DNA of 64,000 nucleotides from Halomonas sp. GFAJ-1 (GTDB lineage Bacteria > Pseudomonadota > Gammaproteobacteria > Pseudomonadales > Halomonadaceae), in the NCBI GenBank assembly GCA_002966495.1, contig CP016490.1, forward strand, positions 992,001 through 1,056,000, written 5' to 3'. A program made the translations under genes and the position numbers. Below the pieces are notes generated by a model. The model saw only the letters and a list, made by a program, of their open reading frames with translations. It was not told where the DNA came from and searched no databases. Shown piece by piece: positions 42,560 through 51,716 of this stretch; position 1 is the first letter of the stretch; each line of letters opens with the position of its first letter.

Positions 42560-44485
42560 TCACGGCAGCCGGGCGCGGATCGCGTGTTCAATGCCCGCTG
42601 CATCTAGCCCGCAGTCGCGTAAAAGCTCGGCGGGGGTGCCGTGTTCAACAAAGGCGTCCGGCAGGCCTAAATTTAGCACCTCCACTTGAACGCCTTCGGC
42701 GTGGAGGAGTTCATTCACTGCACTGCCTGCGCCACCGGCAATCACGTTCTCTTCCAGGGTGACGAGCAGTTCGTGCTCATCGGCAGCATGTAGCACGGCG
42801 TCGCGGTCAAGCGGTTTAATTGAGCGCATATTAATGTGAGTGGCGTTGAGCGTTTCAGCCACGTCGGCGGCGGCGCTATTAACACTGCCAAACGCCAGCA
42901 GTGCGATACGCACTCCGTCGTTTGAGGCGTGGCGGCGCACCTCGGCCTTGCCGATGGCGAGGGGTTCCAGGTGCGTGGGAATATCGACGCCGGGGCCGCT
43001 TCCCCGCGGGTAGCGTACGGCAGCGGGGCCAGGGTGGTGATACGCGGCGCTAAGCAGGGCGCGGCATTCGGCCTCATCGGCGGGGGCTAAAATCACCATG
43101 CCCGGCACACAGCGTAAAAATGAAAGATCCATACTGCCGTGGTGCGTCGGCCCGTCTTCCCCCACCAGCCCTGCACGGTCAATCGCGAAGGTGACATCCA
43201 GGTTCTGTACGGCCACATCGTGAATCAATTGGTCGTAGCCGCGCTGTAAAAAGGTGGAGTAGATCGCCACTACCGGTTTCATGCCTTCGCAAGCCATACC
43301 TGCTGCCAAGGTGACCGCGTGCTGCTCTGCAATGGCGACATCAAAGTAGCGCTCAGGGTAGGCTTGGGAAAAGCGAATTAAATCTGAGCCTTCGCGCATG
43401 GCGGGAGTAATGCCCATCAGCCGCGGGTCGGCGGCGGCCATATCGTATAGCCAGTCACCAAAGACGTTACAGTATTTCTTCGAGCTCTGTTTTGGCGCTA
43501 CCGGCTTTTTCACCAGCGATGCTTTGGCGATGTCGCTAGGTTTTTCCAGCTTAGTGATGGCGTGATAACCAATCTGGTCAGCTTCAGCGGGTAAGAAGCC
43601 TTTACCTTTGACGGTTTTAATATGCAGGAACTGCGGCCCATCTTCATCGCGCAGGTTGTGCAGCGTGCTGGTTAGCGCGTCCAAATCATGGCCATCGATG
43701 GGGCCGACGTAGTTAAAGCCCATCTCTTCAAATAGCGTGGCGGGGCTCACCATACCTTTCATGTGCTCTTCGGTGCGGCGGGCAAGCTCGAGGGCGCCGG
43801 GCAGGTGAGAAAGCACTTTTTTGCTCTCTTCGCGCATTTTGAGATAAGGCTTGCTGGACAGCACGCGGGCAAGGTACGTCGCGATGCCGCCGACGTTTTC
43901 AGAAATCGACATTTCGTTGTCGTTCAGCACCACCAGCAGGTTAGCGTTAACGTGACCGGCATGGGCCAGAGCTTCAAACGCCATGCCTGCGGTTAGCGCG
44001 CCGTCGCCAATAATCGCACACACCCTGCGTGGGTTGCCTTGCGCTTGGGCGGCCAGCGCCATGCCAAGGGCCGCGGAAATTGAGGTGCTGGAGTGGCCGA
44101 CGCCAAAGGTGTCGTACTCTGACTCTGCCCGGTGGGGAAAGGCTGCAAGGCCGCCGTGCTGGCGAATACTGAGCATCGCGTCGCGGCGCCCCGTGAGAAT
44201 CTTATGAGGGTAAGCTTGATGGCCCACGTCCCACACTAAGCGGTCTTTAGGGGTATGAAAAGCGTGGTGCAGCGCTACGCTAAGCTCCACGACGCCGAGG
44301 CCTGCGCCAAAGTGGCCGCCGGAAACGCCGACGCTATACAGCAGGTAAGCGCGCAGCTCATCTGCCAGCTGGGCAAGCTGCTTACTATTCATGGCACGCA
44401 GGGCGGCAGGGTGCTCAAAGGAGTCGAGCAGCGGTGTCGTCGGGCGCTCGCGGGGTATCTCGTCGAACAGCTTCATAGGCGGCAT
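42560..44485 (-). CDS. dxs: 1-deoxy-D-xylulose-5-phosphate synthase
   Basis: A 641-residue thiamine-diphosphate enzyme that opens the MEP isoprenoid pathway from pyruvate and glyceraldehyde 3-phosphate. The TPP-binding motif is IGDGALTAGMAFEALAHAG, and the second domain has AIAEQHAVTLAAGMACEG and GLVGEDGPTHHGSMDLSFLR. The start may be 44485 or 44476 (MKLFDEIP). It follows ispA and shares the xseB-ispA-dxs order common in gammaproteobacteria. Confidence 0.96.
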   Translation of the reverse strand: MPPMKLFDEIPRERPTTPLLDSFEHPAALRAMNSKQLAQLADELRAYLLYSVGVSGGHFGAGLGVVELSVALHHAFHTPKDRLVWDVGHQAYPHKILTGRRDAMLSIRQHGGLAAFPHRAESEYDTFGVGHSSTSISAALGMALAAQAQGNPRRVCAIIGDGALTAGMAFEALAHAGHVNANLLVVLNDNEMSISENVGGIATYLARVLSSKPYLKMREESKKVLSHLPGALELARRTEEHMKGMVSPATLFEEMGFNYVGPIDGHDLDALTSTLHNLRDEDGPQFLHIKTVKGKGFLPAEADQIGYHAITKLEKPSDIAKASLVKKPVAPKQSSKKYCNVFGDWLYDMAAADPRLMGITPAMREGSDLIRFSQAYPERYFDVAIAEQHAVTLAAGMACEGMKPVVAIYSTFLQRGYDQLIHDVAVQNLDVTFAIDRAGLVGEDGPTHHGSMDLSFLRCVPGMVILAPADEAECRALLSAAYHHPGPAAVRYPRGSGPGVDIPTHLEPLAIGKAEVRRHASNDGVRIALLAFGSVNSAAADVAETLNATHINMRSIKPLDRDAVLHAADEHELLVTLEENVIAGGAGSAVNELLHAEGVQVEVLNLGLPDAFVEHGTPAELLRDCGLDAAGIEHAIRARLP

Positions 44486-44540
44486 GCTTTCATGAGTATG
44501 GAGTTAAAAACATCGTTAAGAACATGGTTAAGAGCATCGT

Positions 44541-45434
44541 TTAGTGGTCGCGCTCGATCATATAGTGCGCCAGATCGGCCAGCGGTGCGGCACGCTCACC
44601 CAGGGGGGCGAGGGCGGCAATGGCCTCATCAATCAGCGCTTGTGCTTTGCGCTGTGCGCCCGCAAGCCCTAGCAGGCTAGGATAAGTGGGCTTGGCACGG
44701 GCGGCATCGGCACCGGATGCTTTACCCAGCGTGGCGGTATCACCCGTCACGTCCAGCACATCATCGTGAATCTGGAAGGCTAGACCAATGGCGCGGGCGT
44801 AGCGAATTAATGCGCTTAAGCGCGGGTCCTGTTCTTCAACGGCGACTAGCCCACCGAGACGTACCGCGGCCACAATGAGCGCGCCGGTTTTATGGCTGTG
44901 CATGTGCGCTAGCGCGTCGACATCCGGGTGGCCGCCCACAGCGGCAAGGTCCAGTGCTTGGCCTGCGACCATACCTTCTCGACCCGAAGCCACCGCCAGC
45001 GTAGTCACCATACTGCCAAGCCGGGGGTGCGGGCGGCGGGCGAGCACTTCAAACGCTAACGCTTGTAGCGCATCACCGGCCAGAATAGCGGTAGCTTCAT
45101 CGAAGGCTTTATGTACCGTCGGTTGGCCGCGGCGCAAGTCGTCGTCGTCCATGGCGGGTAAATCGTCATGGATTAGCGAGTAAGCGTGAATCAGCTCAAT
45201 CGCCGCCGCGGGGGCATCCAGGGCCTCATCATCAGCGCCCAGGGCCTGCCCTGCGAGATACACAAGCAGCGGGCGCAGGCGTTTGCCGCCTACCAGCAGG
45301 CCGTGGCGCATGGCGGCTTCCAGGCGCGGATCAACGGCGCGGTGGCTGTCGAATAGTGCGGCGAGGGTGGCGTCTACCCGGGCGTTGCTGGTTTGGCGCA
45401 GGGTGGTTAGCCGTGTTGGGTTAGCGGTTACCAT
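44541..45434 (-). CDS. ispA: Farnesyl diphosphate synthase
   Basis: A 297-residue short-chain prenyltransferase. The first aspartate-rich motif is in IHDDLPAMDDDDLRRGQ and the second is FQIHDDVLDVTGD. It makes farnesyl diphosphate for ubiquinone and undecaprenyl synthesis. Its start overlaps the end of xseB by seven bases. Confidence 0.95.
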   Translation of the reverse strand: MVTANPTRLTTLRQTSNARVDATLAALFDSHRAVDPRLEAAMRHGLLVGGKRLRPLLVYLAGQALGADDEALDAPAAAIELIHAYSLIHDDLPAMDDDDLRRGQPTVHKAFDEATAILAGDALQALAFEVLARRPHPRLGSMVTTLAVASGREGMVAGQALDLAAVGGHPDVDALAHMHSHKTGALIVAAVRLGGLVAVEEQDPRLSALIRYARAIGLAFQIHDDVLDVTGDTATLGKASGADAARAKPTYPSLLGLAGAQRKAQALIDEAIAALAPLGERAAPLADLAHYMIERDH

Positions 45435-45721
45435 GGTGGCGTCTCCTCGCTGTCGTCCCCATTGGTTTGGGCAGTGTCGTCCGGGGTGGCAGCAAAGGGG
45501 GCGACCGCTAAACGGCCGTCGCGGTCTTCGCTTAAGGCGCGCACCTTTAGCTCTGCGCTGTCGAGACGCTGCTGGGCGTCACGGGTTAGCCGGACGCCTT
45601 GCTCGAAAGCTGTCAGCGCATCTTCCAATGAGAGGTCGCCGGACTCAAGGCGTTCCACAAGGCTCTCTAACTGTGAGACCGTTGCGGCAAAATCTTGCGC
45701 GGGTGGTGTGTGTTCGCTCAT
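45428..45721 (-). CDS. xseB: Exodeoxyribonuclease VII small subunit
   Basis: A 97-residue protein with the two-helix XseB core FAATVSQLESLVERLESGD and SLEDALTAFEQGVRLTRDAQ, followed by a variable acidic tail. It binds XseA to form exonuclease VII. It is the first gene of xseB-ispA-dxs. Confidence 0.93.
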   Translation of the reverse strand: MSEHTPPAQDFAATVSQLESLVERLESGDLSLEDALTAFEQGVRLTRDAQQRLDSAELKVRALSEDRDGRLAVAPFAATPDDTAQTNGDDSEETPPW

Positions 45722-46002
45722 TGGTTAATGCCTACTGGTTTACGGACGCCACAAACAGATAAAGGGCGGCAAGTGGGGCTGCGGTCGTGCTACCAAAACA
45801 AGCGCACAGTATACACCGAGGCAAGGGGGTGGCGTCTGCCCTCATCCGGACGGGCATTTTCCGACTTGCGCCCGGTTCATCTTGAAAGCGCACACTTTTC
45901 ATCATTTCAAGGCGCCGGGAGCCCCGGGTGCTGTGCTACTATACGTGCCTCCCGTGAACCGATACACGGCGCATGCCGCCGACCATAGAGGTTGATTCAG
46001 CC

Positions 46003-47247
46003 ATGGCCAAAACGTCCCTGGACAAGAGCAAGATCAAGATCCTGCTGCTCGAGGGCGTCCACCAAAGCGCGGTGGACAATTTTCACAACGCAGGCTACGA
46101 GAACATCGAGCTTCTGCCTACCTCGCTAGATGAAGAGGCGCTGATCGAGAAGATCCGCGACGTTCACTTCATCGGCATTCGCTCTCGCACTCAGTTAACC
46201 GAGCGGGTGTTCGCAGCGGCAGAGAAGCTGGTGAGCGTTGGCTGTTTCTGTATCGGTACCAACCAAGTTGACCTGGAAGCAGCGCTCAAACGCGGTATCG
46301 CCGTGTTCAATGCGCCTTACTCCAACACCCGTTCGGTGGCCGAGTTGGTGCTGGCAGAAGCGATTATGCTGCTGCGCGGTATTCCTGAGAAAAACGCCCG
46401 TGCCCACCAGGGTGGTTGGCTGAAATCAGCGAAAAACTCCCACGAAGCACGGGGTAAAACCCTGGGTATCGTGGGCTACGGCAGCATTGGTGCGCAGCTC
46501 TCTGTATTGGCCGAGTCGCTGGGCTTCAACGTCATTTTTTACGATGTCATCACCAAGCTGGGGATGGGTAACGCGAACCAAGTGGCCAGCCTTGAGCAAC
46601 TGCTTGAACGTTCAGACGTGGTTAGCCTACACGTGCCCGACCTGCCTTCAACCCGCTGGATGATGGGCGCGAAAGAGATTGCGGCCATGAAAGATGGCGC
46701 CATCCTAATTAACGCAGCCCGTGGCAGCGTGGTGGAAATTGAGCCGCTGGCAGACGCTATTAAGGCCGGCAAACTTAACGGTGCCGCCATCGACGTTTTT
46801 CCGGTGGAGCCTAAAGGCAACGATGAAGAGTTCCAAAGCCCGCTGCGTGGCCTGGAAAATGTGATCCTGACGCCGCATATCGGTGGCTCTACCTTGGAAG
46901 CCCAGGAGAACATCGGTATTGAAGTGGCGGAGAAGCTGATCACTTATTCAGATAACGGCACCACGGTGACCTCGGTCAACTTCCCCGAAGTGGCGCTGCC
47001 AGCGCACCCGGACAAGCACCGCTTGCTGCACATTCACGATAACGTGCCCGGCGTACTTTCCCAGATTAACCGTGTGCTGTCTGAAAACGGCATCAATATC
47101 TCGGGTCAGTATCTGCAAACCAACGATAAAGTGGGCTACGTCGTCATCGACGTGGATAAAGCTTACGGCCCCCAGGCGCTGGAAGCTTTGAGAGAAGTCG
47201 AGCACACACTGAAAATTCGTGCTCTCTACTCGGCGCACAATAGTTAA
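46003..47247 (+). CDS. serA: D-3-phosphoglycerate dehydrogenase
   Basis: A 414-residue enzyme for the first step of serine synthesis. The NAD motif is LGIVGYGSIGAQLS, catalytic Arg is in INAARGSVVE, Glu in DVFPVEPK and His in LTPHIGGSTLEAQ. A C-terminal ACT domain (~340-414, VPGVLSQINRVLSENGINI) suggests serine feedback inhibition. ATG at 46003 (MAKTSLDKSK) with upstream GAGG is preferred over the longer frame from 45973. Confidence 0.95.
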   Translation: MAKTSLDKSKIKILLLEGVHQSAVDNFHNAGYENIELLPTSLDEEALIEKIRDVHFIGIRSRTQLTERVFAAAEKLVSVGCFCIGTNQVDLEAALKRGIAVFNAPYSNTRSVAELVLAEAIMLLRGIPEKNARAHQGGWLKSAKNSHEARGKTLGIVGYGSIGAQLSVLAESLGFNVIFYDVITKLGMGNANQVASLEQLLERSDVVSLHVPDLPSTRWMMGAKEIAAMKDGAILINAARGSVVEIEPLADAIKAGKLNGAAIDVFPVEPKGNDEEFQSPLRGLENVILTPHIGGSTLEAQENIGIEVAEKLITYSDNGTTVTSVNFPEVALPAHPDKHRLLHIHDNVPGVLSQINRVLSENGINISGQYLQTNDKVGYVVIDVDKAYGPQALEALREVEHTLKIRALYSAHNS

Positions 47248-47261
47248 GTAGCGCTTCTCAC

Positions 47262-47290
47262 CAAAACGGCCCCTTAAGGGGCCGTTTTGC
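47262..47290. terminator. Bidirectional terminator between serA and pirin gene
   Basis: CAAAACGGCCCCTTAAGGGG and the following CCGTTTTG form a perfect palindrome with a 13-14 bp stem and T runs on both strands. It serves both convergent genes. Confidence 0.88.
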
Positions 47291-47303
47291 GTTCTACCAC
47301 TCA

Positions 47304-47993
47304 TCACGCAAGGTCAAACAGCAGCACTTCGCCCGCCTCTTTACAGGTCAGTGTTATTACCTCTTCGGGGGTGAACGCTGCCGCATCGCCGGTGGTCAGC
47401 GTTTCCCCGTTAACCTCTACCGCGCCTTTTACCACGTGTAGCCATGCGTAACGGGTAGCAGGTGGTGCCACCTGATCCCCAGGGCTAAGTAAACTCGCGT
47501 AGAGGTTAACGTCCTGATTGATACTCACCGACCCCTCGCGTCCTTCCTGGGAAACCACTAAACGCCACTGGCTCTGACGTTCAGAAACGGGAAAGTGTTT
47601 CTGTTCGTAGCTGGGCGTAATGCCGCGTTTAGCAGGCTGAATCCAAATCTGTAGAAAGTGCAGGCCATTCTCTTTGGAGTGATTGAACTCACTGTGCAGT
47701 ACGCCGATGCCCGCCGACATGCGCTGCACGTCGCCTGGGCGGATGACCTCGCCATTGCCCATATTGTCACGATGTTCCATTTCCCCTTCCAATACATAGG
47801 AGAGAATTTCCATGTCCCGGTGGGGGTGGGCGCCAAAACCGTTACCAGGCGTTACCCGGTCTTCGTTGATAACCCTCAGCGCACGGAATCCCATATGGTT
47901 AGGGTCCATATAATTGGCGAACGAGAACGTATGGTAGGAGCGCAACCAGCCGTGATCGGCATAGCCCCGCTCGATTGAACGACGAATCTGCAT
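47304..47993 (-). CDS. Pirin family protein (YhhW-like quercetinase/cupin)
   Basis: A 229-residue bicupin. The N-terminal cupin has metal ligands in FGAHPHRDMEILSYVLEG and GVLHSEFNHSKENGLHFLQIW; the second cupin is more degenerate. E. coli YhhW has quercetin 2,3-dioxygenase activity; the natural substrate is unknown. It is a single gene, convergent to serA. Confidence 0.9.
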   Translation of the reverse strand: MQIRRSIERGYADHGWLRSYHTFSFANYMDPNHMGFRALRVINEDRVTPGNGFGAHPHRDMEILSYVLEGEMEHRDNMGNGEVIRPGDVQRMSAGIGVLHSEFNHSKENGLHFLQIWIQPAKRGITPSYEQKHFPVSERQSQWRLVVSQEGREGSVSINQDVNLYASLLSPGDQVAPPATRYAWLHVVKGAVEVNGETLTTGDAAAFTPEEVITLTCKEAGEVLLFDLA

Positions 47994-48219
47994 GGGGTGC
48001 TCCCAAAGAGTGACTAACAGTGATGCTTACTATACGTCCGGTACGGGTTGGCGTGGGGTGAAGGTTTCTATACGGTAACATCGAATAAATCGACGATTGG
48101 GTGTTGTGGTTGCGTGTTGCATCTAGGTTTTGCTGAACTTTTTGCTCATTTTTCGTTAAAATGCGCGCCTCTTTTAACCCGGTCCGCCCTTTGCGAGGGC
48201 GACTACCAGGAGTTGTACC

Positions 48220-49215
48220 ATGACGGCACCTACCCCTATCTCAACCTCAGCGCCGCCCATTGTGGTGGCTGCGCTATATAAATTTGTCACCCTGAATGAC
48301 TTTGAAGCGCTGCGCGAGCCGCTGCACCAAACCATGGTCGAGAACGGCGTAAAAGGCACGCTGCTACTGGCCAAAGAGGGCATTAATGGCACTGTTGCCG
48401 GTACGCGCGAAGGCATCGATGCCCTGCTGTCATGGCTGACGGCCGACCCCCGCTTAAGCGATATCGACCACAAAGAGTCGTTTTGCGATGAGCCGCCGTT
48501 TTACCGCACCAAGGTGAAGCTGAAAAAAGAGATCGTCACCTTGGGCGTGCCTGGCATCGACCCCAACGACACCGTGGGTACTTACGTTGAGCCAGAAAAC
48601 TGGAACGACGTGATCTCCGACCCGGAAGTACTGGTGATTGATACCCGCAACGATTACGAAGTGGCGATTGGCAGCTTTGAAGGTGCAGTTGACCCCAAAA
48701 CCACCACGTTTCGCGAGTTCCCTGGGTACGTGCGCGAGCACTACAACCCGGAAAAGCACAAGAAAGTTGCCATGTTCTGCACCGGCGGTATCCGCTGCGA
48801 AAAAGCCTCCAGCTTCATGCTGAAAGAGGGTTTTGAAGAGGTCTACCACCTGAAAGGCGGCGTGCTGAACTACCTGGAAAAAGTGCCGGAAGCGCAATCC
48901 CTGTGGCGCGGCGAGTGCTTTGTGTTTGATAACCGCGTTACGGTTCGTCATGACCTCAGCGAAGGCGAGCACGAGCAGTGCCACGCCTGCCGGATGCCCA
49001 TTTCTCTTGAAGATATGCAGTCGTCGGCCTATGAGCCGGGTATTAGCTGCCCCCACTGTATCGACTCGCTGCCTGAGAAAACCCGCGCCGCCGCCCGCGA
49101 GCGTCAGCGCCAAATTGAACTGGCAAAGGCGCGCGGTGAACCCCATCCACTGGGCTATGACCAGCGCCAGAACGGTCGCAAGAAGGAGCCTAAAGACGTA
49201 GTCGAAAAAGCGTAA
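48220..49215 (+). CDS. trhO: tRNA uridine-34 hydroxylase (rhodanese-domain protein)
   Basis: A 331-residue TrhO/YceA family protein that forms 5-hydroxyuridine at the wobble position of tRNAs using oxygen. An N-terminal acylphosphatase-like domain is followed by a rhodanese domain with active-site Cys in MFCTGGIRCEKASS, and a C-terminal cysteine cluster (CHACRMP...CPHC) that may bind zinc. ATG at 48220 has an AGGAG site. Confidence 0.92.
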   Translation: MTAPTPISTSAPPIVVAALYKFVTLNDFEALREPLHQTMVENGVKGTLLLAKEGINGTVAGTREGIDALLSWLTADPRLSDIDHKESFCDEPPFYRTKVKLKKEIVTLGVPGIDPNDTVGTYVEPENWNDVISDPEVLVIDTRNDYEVAIGSFEGAVDPKTTTFREFPGYVREHYNPEKHKKVAMFCTGGIRCEKASSFMLKEGFEEVYHLKGGVLNYLEKVPEAQSLWRGECFVFDNRVTVRHDLSEGEHEQCHACRMPISLEDMQSSAYEPGISCPHCIDSLPEKTRAAARERQRQIELAKARGEPHPLGYDQRQNGRKKEPKDVVEKA

Positions 49216-49320
49216 ACAGCGTGGCCTATTGTTTTGCAGAGGCCACTTTGGTCTTACTTTGCCCAATACCTCTCTAGGGAAGCGTTAGACTAGCAACAAC
49301 CCATTGTCTAGGAGCTTCCC

Positions 49321-50127
49321 ATGCCAACTCCCCCCACGACACCCCTGGCCGCGGATAATTTGCTTCAGCGTTCTGACCACCAGGGCGTTACCACGCTAAC
49401 CCTTAACCAGCCTGAACGTTTTAATGCACTCTCTGAAGCAATGCTCTCGGCGCTGCAAAGCGCGTTAGACGACATCGCCCAGGATGAGCAGGTGCGCTGT
49501 GTGGTACTTGCCGCGAGTGGGAAAGCGTTTTGCGCGGGGCACGATTTAAAACAGATGCGCGCTAACCCTGATAAAGCCTACTACCAAGCGCTGTTTGCGC
49601 GCTGCGGCGCGGTGATGCAGGCAATTGTTAACCTGCCGGTGCCAGTGATTGCTAAAGTCCAGGGTATTGCCACAGCTGCCGGCTGCCAGCTCGTCGCCAG
49701 CTGCGATTTAGCGGTGGCGGCCAGCAGCGCGCGGTTTGCGGTGTCGGGCATTAACGTAGGGTTATTTTGCTCAACCCCTGCGGTAGCACTATCGCGTAAT
49801 GTTGCCCGTAAGCGGGCCATGGAAATGCTGCTCACCGGAGAGTTTATCAGCGCGGCCCAGGCGGCCGAGTGGGGGCTAATCAACCGCGTCGCAGAGGACG
49901 ATGCGCTAGACAGCGCGGTTGATGCTTTGACCGCAAGTATTTGCGCCAAAAGCGCGGTGGCGGTTCGCACTGGTAAAGCGATGTTTTCCCGTCAGCTAGC
50001 GATGCCGTTGGATGAAGCCTACGCCTTTGCTGGCGAAACCATGGCCTGCAATATGCAGGCAGAAGACGTTGGCGAAGGCATAGATGCCTTTATTGCCAAG
50101 CGCGCTCCCCAGTGGCGACACCGTTAG
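49321..50127 (+). CDS. Enoyl-CoA hydratase/isomerase family protein
   Basis: A 268-residue crotonase-fold protein. The oxyanion-hole segments are FCAGHDLKQMR and IATAAGCQLVASCDLAVA. It is similar to the EchA/ECHDC3 type; the glutamate pair of classical hydratases is not obvious, so isomerase or other CoA chemistry is possible. AGGAG lies just before the ATG. An IclR regulator gene follows on the same strand. Confidence 0.85.
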   Translation: MPTPPTTPLAADNLLQRSDHQGVTTLTLNQPERFNALSEAMLSALQSALDDIAQDEQVRCVVLAASGKAFCAGHDLKQMRANPDKAYYQALFARCGAVMQAIVNLPVPVIAKVQGIATAAGCQLVASCDLAVAASSARFAVSGINVGLFCSTPAVALSRNVARKRAMEMLLTGEFISAAQAAEWGLINRVAEDDALDSAVDALTASICAKSAVAVRTGKAMFSRQLAMPLDEAYAFAGETMACNMQAEDVGEGIDAFIAKRAPQWRHR

Positions 50128-50236
50128 CGAAGCACCTGTCGGCATTGGTGGAATTTGTTTCCGTAAACGCGACAACGCCTATAAGGCGCGTTATCCTCAC
50201 CCCCTTTACGCCAAGACGCCTTCAAGGGAGAACAGG

Positions 50237-51061
50237 GTGAGTGAAGTCAAGCGCAGGTCAGTCGGACGCCCGGCGGGAGCCACCAAAGCAAGCGGCGGGC
50301 ACAGCCAATCGTTGGTACGTGGCCTCACGCTGCTTGAGTATTTATCAGCAAGCCCACTAGGGCTAGCCCTTTCAGAACTGGCGGAAATGGCCGACCTTGC
50401 GCCCTCTACCACCCACCGTTTGCTGCAAGCGCTGCAGAGCCAAGGCTTTGTGACCCAAGAGAGCGAGCAGGGGCTATGGCGAATCGATGTGAAAACGTTC
50501 CGCATTGGTAACAGCTTTTTGGAAGCTCGGGACGTGGTCGCCAAAAGCCGCCCTTTTTTACGCCGCTTAACCGCAGAGACCGGCGAAACTGCCAACCTGG
50601 GCATCCGAGATGGCGCAACGGCTGTGTTTTTGGCCCAGCATGAGTCACCTCAAATGATGCGCATGATTACGCGCTTGGGCTCCCGCGCCCCGCTTCACGC
50701 GTCGGGCGTGGGTAAAGCGCTGTTAGCCTGGATGAGCGAGGAGGAGCGCGCCGAACTGCTGAAAGGCTACGAGCTTGGCCGGGTCACCGAAAACACCCTC
50801 TACCAAACCGACACCCTGTTAACAGAAATGGCCGCCATTCGCGCCCAGGGGTTTGCCTGCGATCGCGAAGAGCATGCCATCGGCCTGCACTGCGTCGCTG
50901 CTTGTATTTATGATGAGCATAGAACGCCGCTGGCGGCGATTTCGGTGTCTGGGCCAATGGCGCGCATTCCTGAAGAGCGCTTGTTAGCGCTGGGTGCACT
51001 GGTGCGCAAAATCGCCGACGAGATCACGCTACAGTTAGGCGGTCATCTGCCCCGTTGTTAA
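50237..51061 (+). CDS. IclR-family transcriptional regulator
   Basis: A 274-residue regulator. The N-terminal winged helix (LVRGLTLLEYLSASPLGLAL, APSTTHRLLQALQSQGFV) is followed by the IclR effector domain (FLRRLTAETGETANLGIRDG, LHASGVGKALLAWM, CVAACIYDEHRTPLAAISVSG). GTG at 50237 with AGGGAG six bases upstream is the best start; the open frame reaches back to 50084, into the hydratase gene. It may control the adjacent enoyl-CoA hydratase; the effector is unknown. Confidence 0.88.
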   Translation: MSEVKRRSVGRPAGATKASGGHSQSLVRGLTLLEYLSASPLGLALSELAEMADLAPSTTHRLLQALQSQGFVTQESEQGLWRIDVKTFRIGNSFLEARDVVAKSRPFLRRLTAETGETANLGIRDGATAVFLAQHESPQMMRMITRLGSRAPLHASGVGKALLAWMSEEERAELLKGYELGRVTENTLYQTDTLLTEMAAIRAQGFACDREEHAIGLHCVAACIYDEHRTPLAAISVSGPMARIPEERLLALGALVRKIADEITLQLGGHLPRC

Positions 51062-51074
51062 GGTGTAACGCCTG

Positions 51075-51506
51075 ATGTTTAGCTTGTTTTGGGTGGCGTT
51101 GGCTAGCGCTACGTTGCTACCCGGTGGCTCTGAGGTGTGGTTAGCCCGGTTATGGTGTCTGGGAGAGCCCGCACTGGGCCTGTGGATAGTCGCCACCACC
51201 GGCAATACCCTTGGTAGCCTGATTAACGTAGCGATGGGGCGCTATGCTCGAAAATTTCAACATCGCCGCTGGTTCCCCGCGTCTCCCGCTAGCCTCGCGC
51301 GGGCTGAGCGCTGGTATCACCGCTTTGGTGAGTACAGCCTACTGATTTCCTGGGCGCCGATTATTGGCGACCCATTAACGGTGCTGGCGGGTGTTTTCAA
51401 ACTGCCCTGGTGGCGAGCTCTGCTATGGATCGTACTTGCTAAAGGTGCACGCTATGCCTTAGTGCTTGCCCTGGCTCATCAATGGTTAGCACCGCTCTGC
51501 AGCTGA
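51075..51506 (+). CDS. YqaA-family inner-membrane protein (DedA/SNARE-associated fold)
   Basis: A 143-residue membrane protein with about four hydrophobic segments. LLPGGSEVWLARL near the N-terminus, TTGNTLGSLINVAMGRYARK and SWAPIIGDPLTVLAGVFKLPWW are the YqaA signature. It belongs to the wider DedA/VTT family, thought to move lipids or maintain proton motive force; function is not known for YqaA. It starts 13 bases after the IclR gene. Confidence 0.87.
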   Translation: MFSLFWVALASATLLPGGSEVWLARLWCLGEPALGLWIVATTGNTLGSLINVAMGRYARKFQHRRWFPASPASLARAERWYHRFGEYSLLISWAPIIGDPLTVLAGVFKLPWWRALLWIVLAKGARYALVLALAHQWLAPLCS

Positions 51507-51716
51507 TGCCTGGCAAAACACTATCCGTTAAGAGAGGCCGTTAATGCCGCAATGCGCGTGCTAAGCGCCGCTGCCCCTTCAACGAACGTGATAACCCCAT
51601 GTTACCCTAGGCTATCTCTATACAAGCTGTGCCTCCCTGCTGGGTGCGCTATGATTTGTATACAGCGATTCAATCGTAGATTGTTGAAAACTACTCACCC
51701 GAAGGGAGGTTAAGGT

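Noticed and set aside
48454..49266. 270-codon frame opposite trhO
   Set aside because: It is the antisense shadow of a clear rhodanese-domain gene with catalytic and zinc cysteines on the plus strand.
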